In this document: positions 7,601 through 18,350 of the stretch, in pieces
Layout: each line of letters begins with the position of its first letter
Numbering within the stretch: the stretch's first letter is position 1
Made by a program: the position numbers and the translations under genes
Notes under the pieces: generated by a model
Told to the model about the DNA's origin: nothing
Seen by the model: only the letters and a program-made list of their open reading frames with translations
Database searches by the model: none
Assembly: GCA_049999725.1 (NCBI GenBank)
Contig: JBNGIS010033919.1
Location: 1 to 22,801, forward strand
Reading direction: 5' to 3'
Source of the DNA: Haplomitrium mnioides
Taxonomy: Eukaryota > Marchantiophyta > Haplomitriopsida > Calobryales
DNA: 22,801 nt

Positions 7601-9790
7601 TTTGTTAAACATGAGGTTGGGTATAATTTTAATGTTTACGAAAACCATCGTAAGCAATGAGGTCAAGCATGAAGTTGGGTTTACTAAAACTAATGTGAGT
7701 CATAAGACATGAGGTCAAGTTTACTAAAAATACTTTAAAGCATCAGGTTTGGCTTACTATACTCATTTTAAGACATGAGTTCTAGTTTATTGGAATTATT
7801 GACATGAGGTTTGGTTTACTAAAATTGTTTGTTGTAAGATATGAGATTATGTTGGCTAGAATTGTTGTTAGATGTGAGGTTGGGTTTTTAGAACTTTGTA
7901 AGGCATGAAATTGCATATAAGATCAAATTTAGTAGAATTAATATTATGCATGAGGTCCAATTTACTAGAATCTATTTAAAGCAAGAGGTCAAACTTAATA
8001 GAATTAGTGCAATGCATGAGGTTAGGTTTACTGGAGTCATTGGTATGAGGTTTGGTTTGCTAGATTCACTATAAGACATGAGATTGAGTTTACTATAGCT
8101 AATGTAAGATATGAGGTGTGGTTTGGCAAAATCATTTTTCAAGACATGTGTTGAGTTTACTAGAATTGTTGTAAGGTATGAAGTTAAGTTTCACCAAAAT
8201 TCATTTAAAGCATGAGATTGGGTTTCCAAATGTTCTTTTTAAGGTATGAGGTTGAACTTGAGGTTGAGTTTACTAAAATCAATGTAATGCATAAGGTCAA
8301 GTTTACTAGAGTCAATTGATCTATGGCATGACTTCAAGCTAACAAGAATAATTGTAAATCATAAAGTTTTGCTAACTATAGTTTTTAGCATAGTGTTGGG
8401 CTTACTAGAATCATTATAATGCATAAGGTTTGGTTTACTAAAGTCATTGTAAGGCTTAAGGTCATGTATAAGCTTGAGTTTACAAAAAACTCATTTAAAG
8501 AGTAAGGTTTGATTTACTATAATGGTTATGAATCAAAAAGTATGTCTACTAAAATCACTCACATGAGGTCTGGTTTACTAGAATCATTGCAACACATGAG
8601 ATCGTGTTAACTAGAATTGTTATAAGATATGAAGTTGAGTATAAGGTTGGGTTTACTCGAATGGATGTAAGGCATGAGGTAAAGTTTGCTAGATCAGTTG
8701 TAAAGAAAAAAGTTGAGCTTACTAGAATTACTGTTTGACATACGGTTTGGTTTCCTAGAGTTGTTGAAAGGTATGAAGTTCGGTTTACTAGGTTGTTGTA
8801 AGGCATAAGGTTTTCTATAAGCTCACATTTACTAAAATCATTCTAAGTTATGAAGTAGGTCATGAGGTCACGTTTACTACAATTGTTTTAAGGCATGAGG
8901 TTAGGTTTACTTAAATCATTATAAGGCATAAGGTTGTGCTTGAGATCAAGTTTATTAGAATCTTTTAAGATATGAAGCTAGATTTACTAAAATTGTTGTA
9001 AATTATAAGATTCGATTTTCTATAGTCATTACAAGGCAACAAGTTGGGTTTACTAGAACTATTGCAAGGTATAAAGTTAGGCATAGGTCTTGTTTATTAG
9101 AATCATTATAAACCATAAAGTGGGGTATGACATCATTTTTACTAGAATGCATGTAATGCATGAATTTTTTAGGCTAACTAGAGCTATTGTAAGGCATGAA
9201 GTCCCAAATGTTGAGCTTACTATAATTGATATAAGATACAAGTTCAAGTTTACTAGAATTATTGTAAGACATAAGGTTTGGTCTATAAGAACCAATAACA
9301 TTAAGTTAAGCTTTTTATGATTATTCTCAAGCAAGAGTTTTGGATTACTAGAAAGTGTGAGGTCATTTTTAAGGTTGTATCCATAAAGCTAGATTAATAT
9401 AACTATTGAAAAATATGAATTCTAGTTTACTATAGTCATTGTAAAGCATGAAATCAAGTTGGCTGGAGTTATTGAAAGGTATAAGGTTGGATATAAAATC
9501 TTGCTTACTAGAATCTTTATAAGCTATGAAGTAGGGCATACAATTAATTTTACTAGAATAGATGTAAGACATGATGTTAGGCTAACTAAAACTATTTTAA
9601 AGCATAAAATCCAAATAAAGTTGAGTTTATTGGAATTGATATAGTGTATAAGATCAAGTTTACCTGAATTATTGTGAGTTATAAGGTTAAGTTGACTTGA
9701 GCCATTGTAAGGCATGAGGTTCGGCTAATAATAACTATTAGCATAAAGTCAAGTTTACTACAATCACTGTTAAACATGAGACTCATTATT
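7600..9790. repeat. Diverged 33-bp tandem array (about 2.2 kb)
   Basis: Dozens of units fit a loose consensus CATGAGGTTGGGTTTACTAG followed by AATTATTGTAAGG (33 bp). Spacing drifts by indels, and some units are shortened or fused. The array starts exactly where the copia LTR loses similarity and ends near CATGAGACTC at about 9790. Since 33 is a multiple of three, long open frames on both strands have an 11-residue periodicity (HEVGFTRIIVR on the plus strand); stops and indels argue against coding. Divergence between units is high, so the array is old. Confidence 0.9.
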
Positions 9791-10430
9791 GTAAAACCTT
9801 TACATCTTTCAAACGTTATGAGACTCTAATGAACATTTGACCGATATGATCATGAGTATAACCAACAATGAGAAATCCTACTTTGATTTTTCAAAAAATA
9901 TTCTTAGCAATAAAGAGACTAAGATATCCAAATAAAATCGAGTTCTTATTCTATCATGTCATATTGTCCAACTAAAGATATAAGATTGGAGGTAGTGAAC
10001 CTTCAAACTTATATAATATTTTATGGAACACTGTAACTGTCAAATTGAAGTCACTTATTAAGTTTTTGTAGGTTATTAAGTTTTTGTAGGTTGAAAAGAC
10101 CTTCAAAGAAAGAGCATGATTGAAAATTGATACACCAATAACGTACATATCCACTAAACAATCTTTATCAATATTTTTGGTGGTAAAGTCCAATGTAGAA
10201 TCGTTTTTGATCCATTCCATTGATCATAATTTCCAGGTACTTTTGATCATCGACATAACATTTTCTTCAATGGTTTGCAAGCTTTATTTTTTTTTTTTTT
10301 TTTTCATTTGTTAGTCACGATGAAGAACAATTAATGATTATATTTGTCAACCATCTTCTCTAATACTGTAACTTCAAAATATTGCTCACAATTGAACAAG
10401 TAATTCTTCGATACATCATCATGATGTTAT
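9791..10430. other. AT-rich stretch, no gene supported
   Basis: No reading frame here has a recognisable domain. It contains a perfect 18-bp tandem duplication (10055-10090) and an 18-base T run (10287-10304). The T run could be the reversed poly(A) of a minus-strand retroposon, but no LINE or SINE body was recognised to its left. Confidence 0.5.
10055..10090. repeat. Perfect 18-bp tandem duplication
   Basis: TTATTAAGTTTTTGTAGG occurs twice in direct succession (10055-10072 and 10073-10090) without a mismatch, a sign of recent replication slippage. Confidence 0.9.
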
Positions 10431-10800
10431 GCTAATTATAAAAAAATAGAAAAGAGTAAAAAAGATAGTAGTAGCTATTAAAGAATCAATTTTTAGTAAA
10501 GATTTGTATAACATCAATTTTAGAATTAGATACTTTTAGTGAAGTGGCATTAGAACTACTTGCATTTGAAGTTACTTTTAGAGAAGTAGGATAAATATCA
10601 CTTTTAGTACTAAAATAAGAAGTAACTTATAAGTCAAAGTAAAAGAGCTTTAGTGTCCAACTCTTCATTCTATAGGTAATTTCAACTTGTTTATATTCTT
10701 TGGTTGTTTTCTTTCTTGGTTTTTGGCTAAAATTAATTTTTGGTTGTTTGCTTTCTTGGCTTTTAGAAACCACATAACTTTCTTCTTCTATAAAAGTGCT
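10430..10800 (+). repeat. Diverged second copy of the left-edge promoter repeat
   Basis: Blocks matching positions 20-330 occur in the same order and orientation: TTATAA.AAAATAGA.A.GAGT (10436), ACTTGCATTTGAAGT.ACTTTT (about 10557), AAAT.AGAAGT.ACTT.TAAGT (about 10614), CAACTCTTCATTCT (about 10660) and repeated TTTGGTTG/TTCTTGG motifs (10700-10770). The TATA-containing piece of the left copy is missing here. The differences are dominated by C-to-T and G-to-A changes, giving a more AT-rich copy. A separately internal duplicated TTGGTTGTTT.CTTTCTTGG unit is seen at about 10700 and 10741. Confidence 0.65.
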
Positions 10801-10944
10801 CATTCTTCCACTAATACGAGTATAAAAGAACTCAAAGATAACTCAAATAGAATTATTCAACCAAGTGTCAATAAGATAAGCAAAAGCTAATAAAGCTAAA
10901 TAATACTAATACCACTTTACTAAAAGTAGTGCAACCTTAAGAAT

Positions 10945-11080
10945 AATCTTATTCTAATCTTCACTAAGAAAATAACTCCTCTTTCATAATCACTACATTT
11001 TTTTCACACCCTAAAAACAATCTTATTTTAATCTTCACTAAAAATAATAATTCCTCTTTAATAATCACTATCTTTTTCAC
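10945..11080. repeat. 74-bp tandem duplication
   Basis: AATCTTATTCTAATCTTCAC at 10945 and a near copy AATCTTATTTTAATCTTCAC at 11019 begin two similar units. Both continue with CTCCTCTTTCATAATCACTA-like sequence and end in TTTTTCAC. Confidence 0.8.
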
Positions 11081-14000
11081 TCTTCTTATTTTCCTATAAA
11101 ATCATATTTATACTATTACAACAATGGTGAAGATCTACTCATCATTATTCTAAAATGTCTACATGACAAAGCTATTGCTATTGGACAAGGTTGTTGGAGT
11201 TCATGTCTTCATGCTATTTAAATTCATCTTCATACCATTATATAAATCTAAATGACAAGGTCTCCAAAAGCAATGCACCATGAACTAAAGTTTCCAAAGA
11301 AGAACTTTGGTACTCTTATTAAAAGCTAACTAGAAAGAAAAAAAAGGAGAACTGAAGTAGAGATCAGTCTCACTTTGTACTATAATATAAAGCTCTTTGA
11401 TGATAGTTAATGACTTATTAGATCATTCAGACAAAACCTTCAACTACCTAATCAACTAGAGTTTTAGATTGGACAAAAGAAATGCTCAACCTCCATAATA
11501 TCTTCATTATATATTTGTGGTATGATCATCTTCCATATTCTTACCCTATATATATGTCCATGAACATAATATCACAACTTCATCAAAACCTTTTAACACT
11601 TATCTTAATTGAAAAGTCAAGAAATGAAGTTGTCAAAGATGCTAAGTTGAAGATTTTTCACTTGTGTAGACAACCTTTCTTCTGACTTGTATTTGACAAA
11701 ATCTGGAGTTGATTCTTGTTACAAATATTAAATTGCTTTACTGTCCAATAATATTACAACATGAATTTTATTTTAAAGAGTTCAAGATGAACTCTCTCTT
11801 CTATTCCCCTGTTGTTTAGAAAGTATTATCATTTCAATGAAAATTTCTTTAGTTTGCTATGATATTAATCTAATTTACAGACTATCTTTCTCTTCTCATT
11901 CTACCTCGAAGTTTAATTATTTTATCATTTTATTTAAATTTTCCTAAATTTAATTTGAGTATTTCCGTTATCACTCCAAATGCGCTGTGACGCAAGTATT
12001 GTGGTTTGAGAATACCACTATTCTTGCTAAGTATTGAGGAGAAAACTTCATACTTCCAGAGGTAATCATGCAGAAAATATCCAGTAATTATAAGGTTATC
12101 TGATCTGAAGATTGAGCATACCAAGCAACCACTTGCCTACAAAAGCAAATAAGGACCAAGGGGGCTAAACATAAACAAACGACTTAACTACAAATTGGAA
12201 AAATAGCAGATGATACTGTGACTGTAAACACCAGCACTAATCCTTTTTCTCAGACAGACTTTGTTAGTTATCCCAGGACTTCAGAAGTAACATGCAATTG
12301 GAGCTACAAGTATGTTATTTGCTACCCAAGAACAAATCCCAATGCTCATTTTTGGGGAAGAATGAGAAAGCTTTACAGTATCTCTTGGTGACACATTGGG
12401 CATGTCCGAATAATTACAGGGTGTGTTACAGCGAGGGGAGCAGACATGGTCGCTTTATAGATAATCTGCATCCTCGGCGATTCGGGGCAGCCCAACCCAC
12501 AGGCTAAGCCAAAAACTTTGACTTGCATCAGAAAGCCAGTTTGTTTACCACCTGATAGGTGGGTCGACCTGTACAATGAAAGACTAATCACATCTTTGTG
12601 TGAAGAATTGCAAGGAGTCAAAAATACTATCTCCAATCAACTCTTACTTGGAGTTCACTTGAATATTCACCAGTTCTTAGACTATTGACATTGGTATCTG
12701 AGAGATCCAACAGCAGCAGCCTTGCAGAACAGCCACTACAAACATGTCAGTCCAAGGGAACCCAGTAAGGTTTTTAAAACATCACATAGCTCATATTGCT
12801 TCGAATATAGACCTACAGGAGATTGATGCAACCAGATCTACAATTTGATTCAAATGAAGGTCATGGCCCTAAACTTCGCAGCTTACCTGCATCCCTCTCC
12901 CAGCTCAGAGTTCTTTCCGACTATCTGCCACAACTTCATGGCTATGGTCATGGCTAGTTCACATTGGGGACACTCTTACTTGTGCAGGTTAGATTACGTT
13001 CATGGCTATGGTACCGAGGCTCTGGTACAGATCTTTATACATCTGTTGCTCACAACCTACAATCTACCCAAGACATTGCCTTCCCCAACCGTCAGCATCA
13101 TTTCACAGCAAAAGCTATGTGCTGTACCAGGTCCAAAAAATGTCCCCTGTTTCCCTACTAAGAAATACAAACAAATTGCATTACAAGAGGTATGCCTGAG
13201 GCAATCTTCTGAAACACAACACTTCAAGTAATTGATTGCCAAACAGGTATTCCAAAGATCAAGAATGCTATATAGTAGTTACCGTCCATGTGACTTTGGA
13301 GGCCCTTTTGAATAATATTTTGTCTAATGCTTGTGTATCCAAACCAGCTTGCTACACTGAAGAACCCCCACGGTGTCTGCTGCTAATTTCGAGATGTTCT
13401 TATTGAAAACGGAAATTTCTACAATTCTCAGATGCACTCTGTATGCCTTCAACTCCCTAGTGCTTTGATTTAAGAAATGATTTTCTGAAGGACATATTGT
13501 CACGGTGGATGTGCTAGAGGGCACAAATATCACATGAAAAAACTAAAAATCTCTAAATAGACTATCTCAGTGTGGACCTACACCAATACAAGAAAGATTC
13601 AGGACTCCAAACAAGACAGGCAATGATTCCGATTTAACTATTAAGTTCAGAGAGTAAATCTTTCCCATGTAAATGTTTGTCAGTTAGATCAGACCATGCT
13701 TGTAAACTTAGTCAACACACTTATATCCATATGTCACGGAATATAGAGTCGGGGCAATGGGAGAATTAGCTTCCTTTTGTTATGAAGGATGCTGTGTAGC
13801 TTATGATTCCAATATCAGCCAGGAGACCCAACTTTGATCCGTGTGATGAGCTTTTTCTGAGATATGGGCTAGCCAGCTCCCTTACAGTGTCCAAATGTTG
13901 ATATTCTCAAGTGATTAAAATCATCTCTGTGGATTAAGGCCAGATAATAAATAAGGCTTGATCTAATATTAGCCTAGTCTGCTCATTCTCTAGGGACACA

Positions 14001-15012
14001 TTGCTCGTAAAATCTTCAGAAACATGATCGTGTTTGTTGCACAGGAGAACAAGCAAGTTGTGGTGATCCATTGTATGGACAGAATGCAACTAAGAGAAGC
14101 ATGCAAAAGGGACTTTGAACAGGAATTCCATATTAAAGCCTTATCATATGCTTCCTCCAAGTCTAATGAGCTCATTGGGAACAGAAAGGATGTTGAAAAA
14201 TGTAATCAAATCTACAGCCTCTTGTATGGGCACTTATGCACATGAGAGAAAAATGAAGACTTCAGGTACGCTTTGGAACTTTTCCTACTCATCCAATGGG
14301 CCTGCTGGGCAGCCTACCCTTCCCCCAAAAAAGGTACTCCCATTTTAGAATAAGGAATCAAAAACTGGATCCCTAAATGACTCTTGAGAACTGCCATGCT
14401 AGAACAGAGCTAGACATAGTTTACATTGAACTACCTTACAGACAGCACAAGTATTCCCGGGAGTAAATTAATTTATATGCAAATGAATAATTTAATGTAC
14501 CTGTGAGCATCATGTGCTATCCAAACTGTTTAGAATGATGAAGCCGCTGGAGAACTTCAGGAGTAGGAAGCTCCTGAACACACGGATTAAATCAAGCCAT
14601 CAGTAAGAGAATAAACTCGCCACTAAACCCTGAGTTGAAGTTAAATCATTTCTGACAAATGGTTTCCACTCATACCAACTGTATTCAATACATATTGTCA
14701 ATACAATGTCTGTTACAGACAAACTATCAGTGGAACTGTGAATGGTTATATCATACCACAGCACAAATTTTTAATGGAAAATGTATAACAATCACCCAAC
14801 ATATTGCAAGACACTCAAAAGCTTTCAAGACTACTGGCGAAGGATTTCCCACAATTTTTACTTGTCTAGTTTCTCAGATTGCAACTTTTCATTTATTTTC
14901 AGTCAAATTCTGGAAAAGTTGAAACCTCTCAAGACCATATTATGGTCATGACTTCATGTAAATCGATCTGCAGTGTTCTAAACACCTATTTTCTATTTAA
15001 CAAGGAGGCTTT
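11081..15012. other. Unassigned sequence, no gene or repeat family supported
   Basis: From 11081 to about 12100 the sequence is AT-rich. From 12100 to 15012 it is more balanced in base composition and looks non-repetitive, like intron or intergenic DNA. Several frames of 60-130 codons exist on both strands (for example 12845-13231 plus, 14024-14245 plus, 12373-12636 minus), but none shows a domain, repeated motif or consistent splice structure. A small perfect hairpin (8-bp stem TTCAGGAG/CTCCTGAA, 14556-14578) is the only local structure noted. The stretch could contain intron or untranslated sequence of a host gene whose exons lie outside the window. Confidence 0.5.
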
Positions 15013-15921
15013 AATCCCCCCTCAGCAGCTATTCCACCAAGAAAGGCCGTTGGTTCAAATTGGACCGACAATCTACAATCATTGGAAAGCACATGGACCG
15101 ATCGACTCTACATACTCCTCCAGATGGACTGATATATGGGATGAGGGCAGATCAGCCAAAGAGGCCACGTTAATGTGGCTTATTGTCCAAAAAGGTGTGC
15201 AAGTCGGGAGCTTCAGGAAAAAGACTGAAAAGCCTGGCTTTGAGATTGATGCAAGTTGTGTGTGCTGCAAGGAGGATTTACAGGAAGATCTCATTCACTG
15301 TTTCTGGATTTGTCCTAGGATCAGCACTATCTGGAAATGGGCAGGGAATATCATTAACAGATCAGTGTTCTCCATTTGGGAGAATACCAAAAGGTGGAAG
15401 CCAACCTGGCAGCAATGCATACTAGGCGACAGAATACCAAAGGCAATGGTGGTAGCTCAAGAGATCTGGTCCTTACTAAGAGGAATAGTACTTTACTCCA
15501 TATGGTTTTCTAGAAACGCTATAATTTTCGAGAAGTCACATATGGATATGTACTGCTTGAAAAACAAAATCGGGATGAGACTGGTTGAGTATGGAAAGAA
15601 AGCTTGGCTTGATGCTTGTAGAGACTGGATGAAGGCTCATAATGAAGAGAAAAGAGAAAACATTCTTGAAACCTTTGACAGAATCTGGGGCGCCAGGCAT
15701 TTTCTATGTATACGTGATGATGACAGTGTTCGATGGAATCTGAATGTTAGTAGTAATCTGGATTGAGGGTATTGGGTTACTTTGGCTTACCAGGCTAGAT
15801 CCTGAAAGGGATTGAATGGTTGTTGGCTTTGCCGCTCGGCCTGATTGCTGGCCGCGGTTGTACCTTTGATGTTTGAAAGTAAATAAAGTTGTTTGCTTTC
15901 AGCCAAAAAAAAAAAAAAAAA
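15013..15921 (+). mobile_element. 5'-truncated LINE copy with poly(A) tail
   Basis: The body matches the reverse-strand LINE at the right side of the window, starting at CCCCCCTCAGCAGCT (about 15015). It contains the end of ORF2, a 3' untranslated region (15767-15904) with GTAAATAAAGTTGTTTGCTTTC, and a 17-base A run (15905-15921). Loss of the 5' part and the A tail are typical of target-primed reverse transcription. No convincing target-site duplication was found. Confidence 0.88.
15014..15766 (+). pseudogene. LINE ORF2 C-terminus (zf-RVT-like zinc-binding region)
   Basis: The frame reads NHWKAHGPIDSTYSSRWTDI, MWLIVQKGVQVGSFRKK and CVCCKEDLQEDLIHCFWICP. The spaced cysteines and histidine (CVCC...HxxxxC) match the zinc-binding tail of plant LINE reverse transcriptases. 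It then runs about 130 residues to the stop after VSSNLD (15764-15766). The reverse transcriptase and endonuclease domains are absent by truncation. Compared with the minus-strand copy, the first 50 or so bases are in a different frame (DHWKAHGPIDS in both afterwards), so a compensating indel lies near 15070. After that, no stop interrupts the frame, which suggests a fairly young copy. It is not expected to be functional. Confidence 0.88.
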
Positions 15922-16525
15922 GAAGAAGGAAATCCCAAAACTTCACATACTTCATATATTCGCTCTGGAATTTAAGCCACTGCAGGAGCAGCTTTCAAAC
16001 ACACATGAATACTCTGTGAGAGGCCATGTTGGATCTCCAAGGGCAGCCAAGGAACAGGAAGGGGGTGGGGAGGAGGTGGGGAAGGGGGTGGGGAGGAGGT
16101 GAGTGTTGGTGGGAGTAGTAGCAAATCTGCAAATTGGAGTCTCTGAAGCAAAACACTGATACCATACAATTCCTTCTGCTTGCTCCTGGTACACATGAGC
16201 TCAATCTTCCAAGAGCAGCTATTGAGAAAGTCGCATCCAAAAAATCATGACATATATGCTGGAAATATCAAAACGAATTGATGAAACACAGCAGCGAATA
16301 ACCGCACATGGTGAGAATCATGAGAAGAGGAAATGTGATATCCTTGAAATGAGGATATGCCTGCAAATCACGTTTTTTACTCCAGACAGCAAAATACTAC
16401 CTAGCCACTTCGTTAGTTGAGCTCCTCCACAGGAAAAACGGCAGACAACTTCGAATAGGCCTTCCCTTGCAGAAAACGAGTTGCTCCCCTAATCGCTTTT
16501 CTGCTATTGATGCAGAAAAACGTAT
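15922..16525. other. Unassigned sequence between LINE and LTR-A
   Basis: Apart from the G-rich minisatellite at 16057-16101, no feature is supported. A minus-strand frame from 16520 to about 16400 reads as plausible protein (RFSASIAEKRLGEQLVFCKG) and ends at TAG within a possible donor context, so a host exon interrupted by LTR-A is conceivable but not shown. Confidence 0.4.
16057..16101. repeat. 23-bp G-rich tandem repeat
   Basis: Two exact copies of GGAAGGGGGTGGGGAGGAGG plus TG start at 16057 and 16080. With repeated runs of three or more G on the plus strand, the segment meets the simple sequence pattern for a G-quadruplex. Confidence 0.85.
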
Positions 16526-16826
16526 TGAGATTTTGAGCTCTACAACTCGTTCTACTGTTGTTATACCAGGGTGATCTGGTGTTCTGGTTGAATGGCTGGT
16601 GTTATGCTAGCCTATGTAGAGTATGTATGTATGTATAGGTATTGGGATTAGGGTACATCCCTTGTGAGTACTTATATAAAGGAGTGAAGGGGCACTCAAC
16701 CCACACACTCTTGCTTGCTTGCTGTAGAAATACTTTTGATAATAAAGCATATGAGCAGAAGCTGACTGATAAGCCTTCAGAATTCTCAGCTACAGCTCTT
16801 TGATTTCTCTCTTTTACTTATCAACA
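16526..16826 (+). mobile_element. LTR-A: copia 5' LTR (about 301 bp)
   Basis: It begins TTGAGATTTTGAGCTCT, like the 3' LTR at 7278, and ends ...TTATCAACA directly before a tRNA-iMet primer site. A TATA box TATATAAA is at 16673-16680 and a short GTAT microsatellite at about 16621-16636. Because a primer site and leader follow, this is the 5' LTR of an element and not a solo LTR. It belongs to the same family as the copia remnant at 5935-7600, but the order (3' half on the left, 5' half on the right) means two separate insertions or a rearrangement. Confidence 0.85.
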
Positions 16827-16838
16827 TGGTATCAGAGC
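16827..16838 (+). other. Primer binding site (tRNA-iMet) of element A
   Basis: TGGTATCAGAGC is the standard plant Ty1/copia primer site, complementary to the 3' end of initiator tRNA-Met. It follows the LTR CA end directly. Confidence 0.95.
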
Positions 16839-17518
16839 TGGTTCATGAATAGAGAGCACGATTCATGAAAAGAGATGTCTTTATAAGTATTGACAGAGCT
16901 CCATACTTACAAACTAAGGTAGCCAATCATAAAGTTAATCATGAAAAGAGAGACAGTGTCTGGTGGAAATTGAGTCAATCTCCAACAAAAATGAAAATCG
17001 ATTTAGTGCTTCTTCAAAGCTGAACCCTGGCTAGTTGCGATTCTGATTACTGGTCACACAAACTTGATTTCTGCTGATTGCGATCCTGACTCTTGGGGAC
17101 TCGGGTCTCTGACTTCTGCCTGTCTCACCAACTGAATGTTGGTGCATTGGGACTCTTTTTTTGCACATTTCGTACATTGCATATTGATATATATTTCATC
17201 AGCGAGTTGTGTTTTCATCTGCCCCCATATGATCTGGTTCTATTATCGTGAAGAACAACAGTGATTGAAGGTCACATCGATTGTTCTGTATACCACAACT
17301 TCAGAGTCGGCAGTATCTCATCCTCTGCACATCACGAAGTCAGACGCCAGTATATACCGTGCCTTCAGAGTTAGCAGTATTTTATCATCTGCACATCGCA
17401 TAGTCAGACGCCAGTGACCCTCTCACCGTATGTCGTATAGACATATACTGTATATTGTGATTTAGAAGGTGGTCACAGGAGGTGTCACACAAAGCTTCGA
17501 ATTTCTTGAGGGTTCAAA
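16839..17518 (+). other. Untranslated leader of copia element A
   Basis: This is non-coding sequence between the primer site and the gag start. It contains a copy of the TAAGTATTGAG hairpin repeat (16884-16909), also found twice at 20354 and 20555, and a 64-bp imperfect tandem duplication (17299-17415; units starting CTTCAGAGT at 17299 and 17363). Confidence 0.65.
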
Positions 17519-17592
17519 ATGGCAGATGGCATTTTTCAGATTGTAAGTGAGAAATTAAATGAGAACAATTACAGTGTTTGGTCTGTGAGAAT
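17519..17592 (+). pseudogene. Gag N-terminus of copia element A, cut by LTR-B
   Basis: ATG 17519 opens MADGIFQIVSEKLNENNYSV followed by WSVR. The K-L-N-x-N-N-Y-x-x-W pattern is the conserved N-terminal signature of plant copia Gag proteins (UBN2/DUF4219-like). Coding stops making sense exactly where the LTR-B terminal sequence TGTTGGAA begins. The remainder of gag-A and pol-A is not seen in the window. Confidence 0.75.
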
Positions 17593-17773
17593 TGTTGGAA
17601 ATTGGCAGCTCACAATTATGCTGCTGTTGGATCAGAGGAATTGCCTGATCCTGCTCAGGAATTCCTGCAACATACTTCCTTTGTGAAGTGTCTCTCTAAG
17701 TGTTTTGCTTTGCTAGTTCAGGATTCTAACTAGTTTAGAGGCACTTTAGGAGGTAGTGACGTGGCAACTTCGG

Positions 17774-17817
17774 GGTGTGCCATGTGGAGGCATCTGGATG
17801 TGCCACATGGCAACACC
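17774..17817. repeat. 14-bp inverted repeat in LTR-B
   Basis: GGTGTGCCATGTGG (17774-17787) pairs with CCACATGGCAACACC (17803-17817) with one bulged base, around a 15-nt loop. It lies in the U3 part of LTR-B, upstream of the TATA box. Confidence 0.7.
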
Positions 17818-17868
17818 AGAAAGCTTCCAAGGAAAATGGGTCCTTGCTCTCAGGAGGCAGAGACACCC

Positions 17869-17896
17869 ATGCTCATGCAGACGCCTGCATGAGCAT
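17869..17896. repeat. Perfect 12-bp inverted repeat in LTR-B
   Basis: ATGCTCATGCAG (17869-17880) and CTGCATGAGCAT (17885-17896) are exact reverse complements separated by ACGC. It lies in the LTR-B U3 region, about 180 bp upstream of the TATA box. Confidence 0.9.
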
Positions 17897-18280
17897 ACAT
17901 AGAAAAGTCACAGCAGTGCATGTAAACGTGAATATGCAGCTGGTAGAGCTGCTCTTGTCCATACACGAGTGATGGCCTTCTTCACCTGCTGGAATCCATC
18001 ATATGACTCATTCAAGCCCATAGATTTAGAACTGGGTGCCCACAGATATCCAGCCCATTGCTGGCATTGTAAAGGCTATATAAATCAAGAGAGACTCTGC
18101 TCATCGCATCCTCATTTCGCAAACACATTCACTTGTGCCTCACCTTGTATCTTGTTTATGCATCCTAAGGAGAATTGCCTGAAGGGAGGAGGTTTTTTTC
18201 TGCATCATAAGCAGAATCACGACTAAGGGAGAAGGATATTTTTCTGCTACAGCAGGGAGAGACTCGCAAATGTGCTAAGT

Positions 18281-18350
18281 TTTTGGTGTCCAGAAGGAGG
18301 TTGTGATTTCTGGACTGTCCTACTTTTTTGGTGTCCAGAAGGCGGTCTTG
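18281..18350. repeat. 45-bp duplication in LTR-B
   Basis: TTTTGGTGTCCAGAAGGAGG at 18281 recurs as TTTTGGTGTCCAGAAGGCGG at 18326, each followed by TTGTGATT/TCTTGATT. It lies downstream of the LTR-B TATA box, so probably within the transcribed part. Confidence 0.8.

Noticed and set aside
8555-9715. Minus- and plus-strand open frames in the 33-bp array
   Set aside because: Their 11-residue periodicity follows from the 33-bp DNA repeat; indels and stops interrupt all frames and no domain appears.
10287-10304. 18-base T run as the tail of a minus-strand LINE or SINE
   Set aside because: No LINE/SINE body with coding or 3' end similarity was found next to it; it may be a simple homopolymer.
12373-12636. 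Minus-strand frame with CPMCHQEIL as a zinc-finger gene
   Set aside because: One CxxC pair at the end of a short frame is not enough; no second metal-binding pair or continuing exon was found.
12845-13231. 128-codon plus-strand frame as a host gene
   Set aside because: Three overlapping frames are open in the same place, composition is not protein-like, and no domain or splice partner is seen.
14024-14245. 73-codon frame after a TTTGTTGCACAG acceptor-like site
   Set aside because: The splice-like site is suggestive, but no upstream exon or recognisable protein family could be linked to it.
15893-16240. Several overlapping frames around the G-rich repeat
   Set aside because: They reflect the G/C-skewed minisatellite (PPPSPPPPHP-type peptides) and not coding selection.
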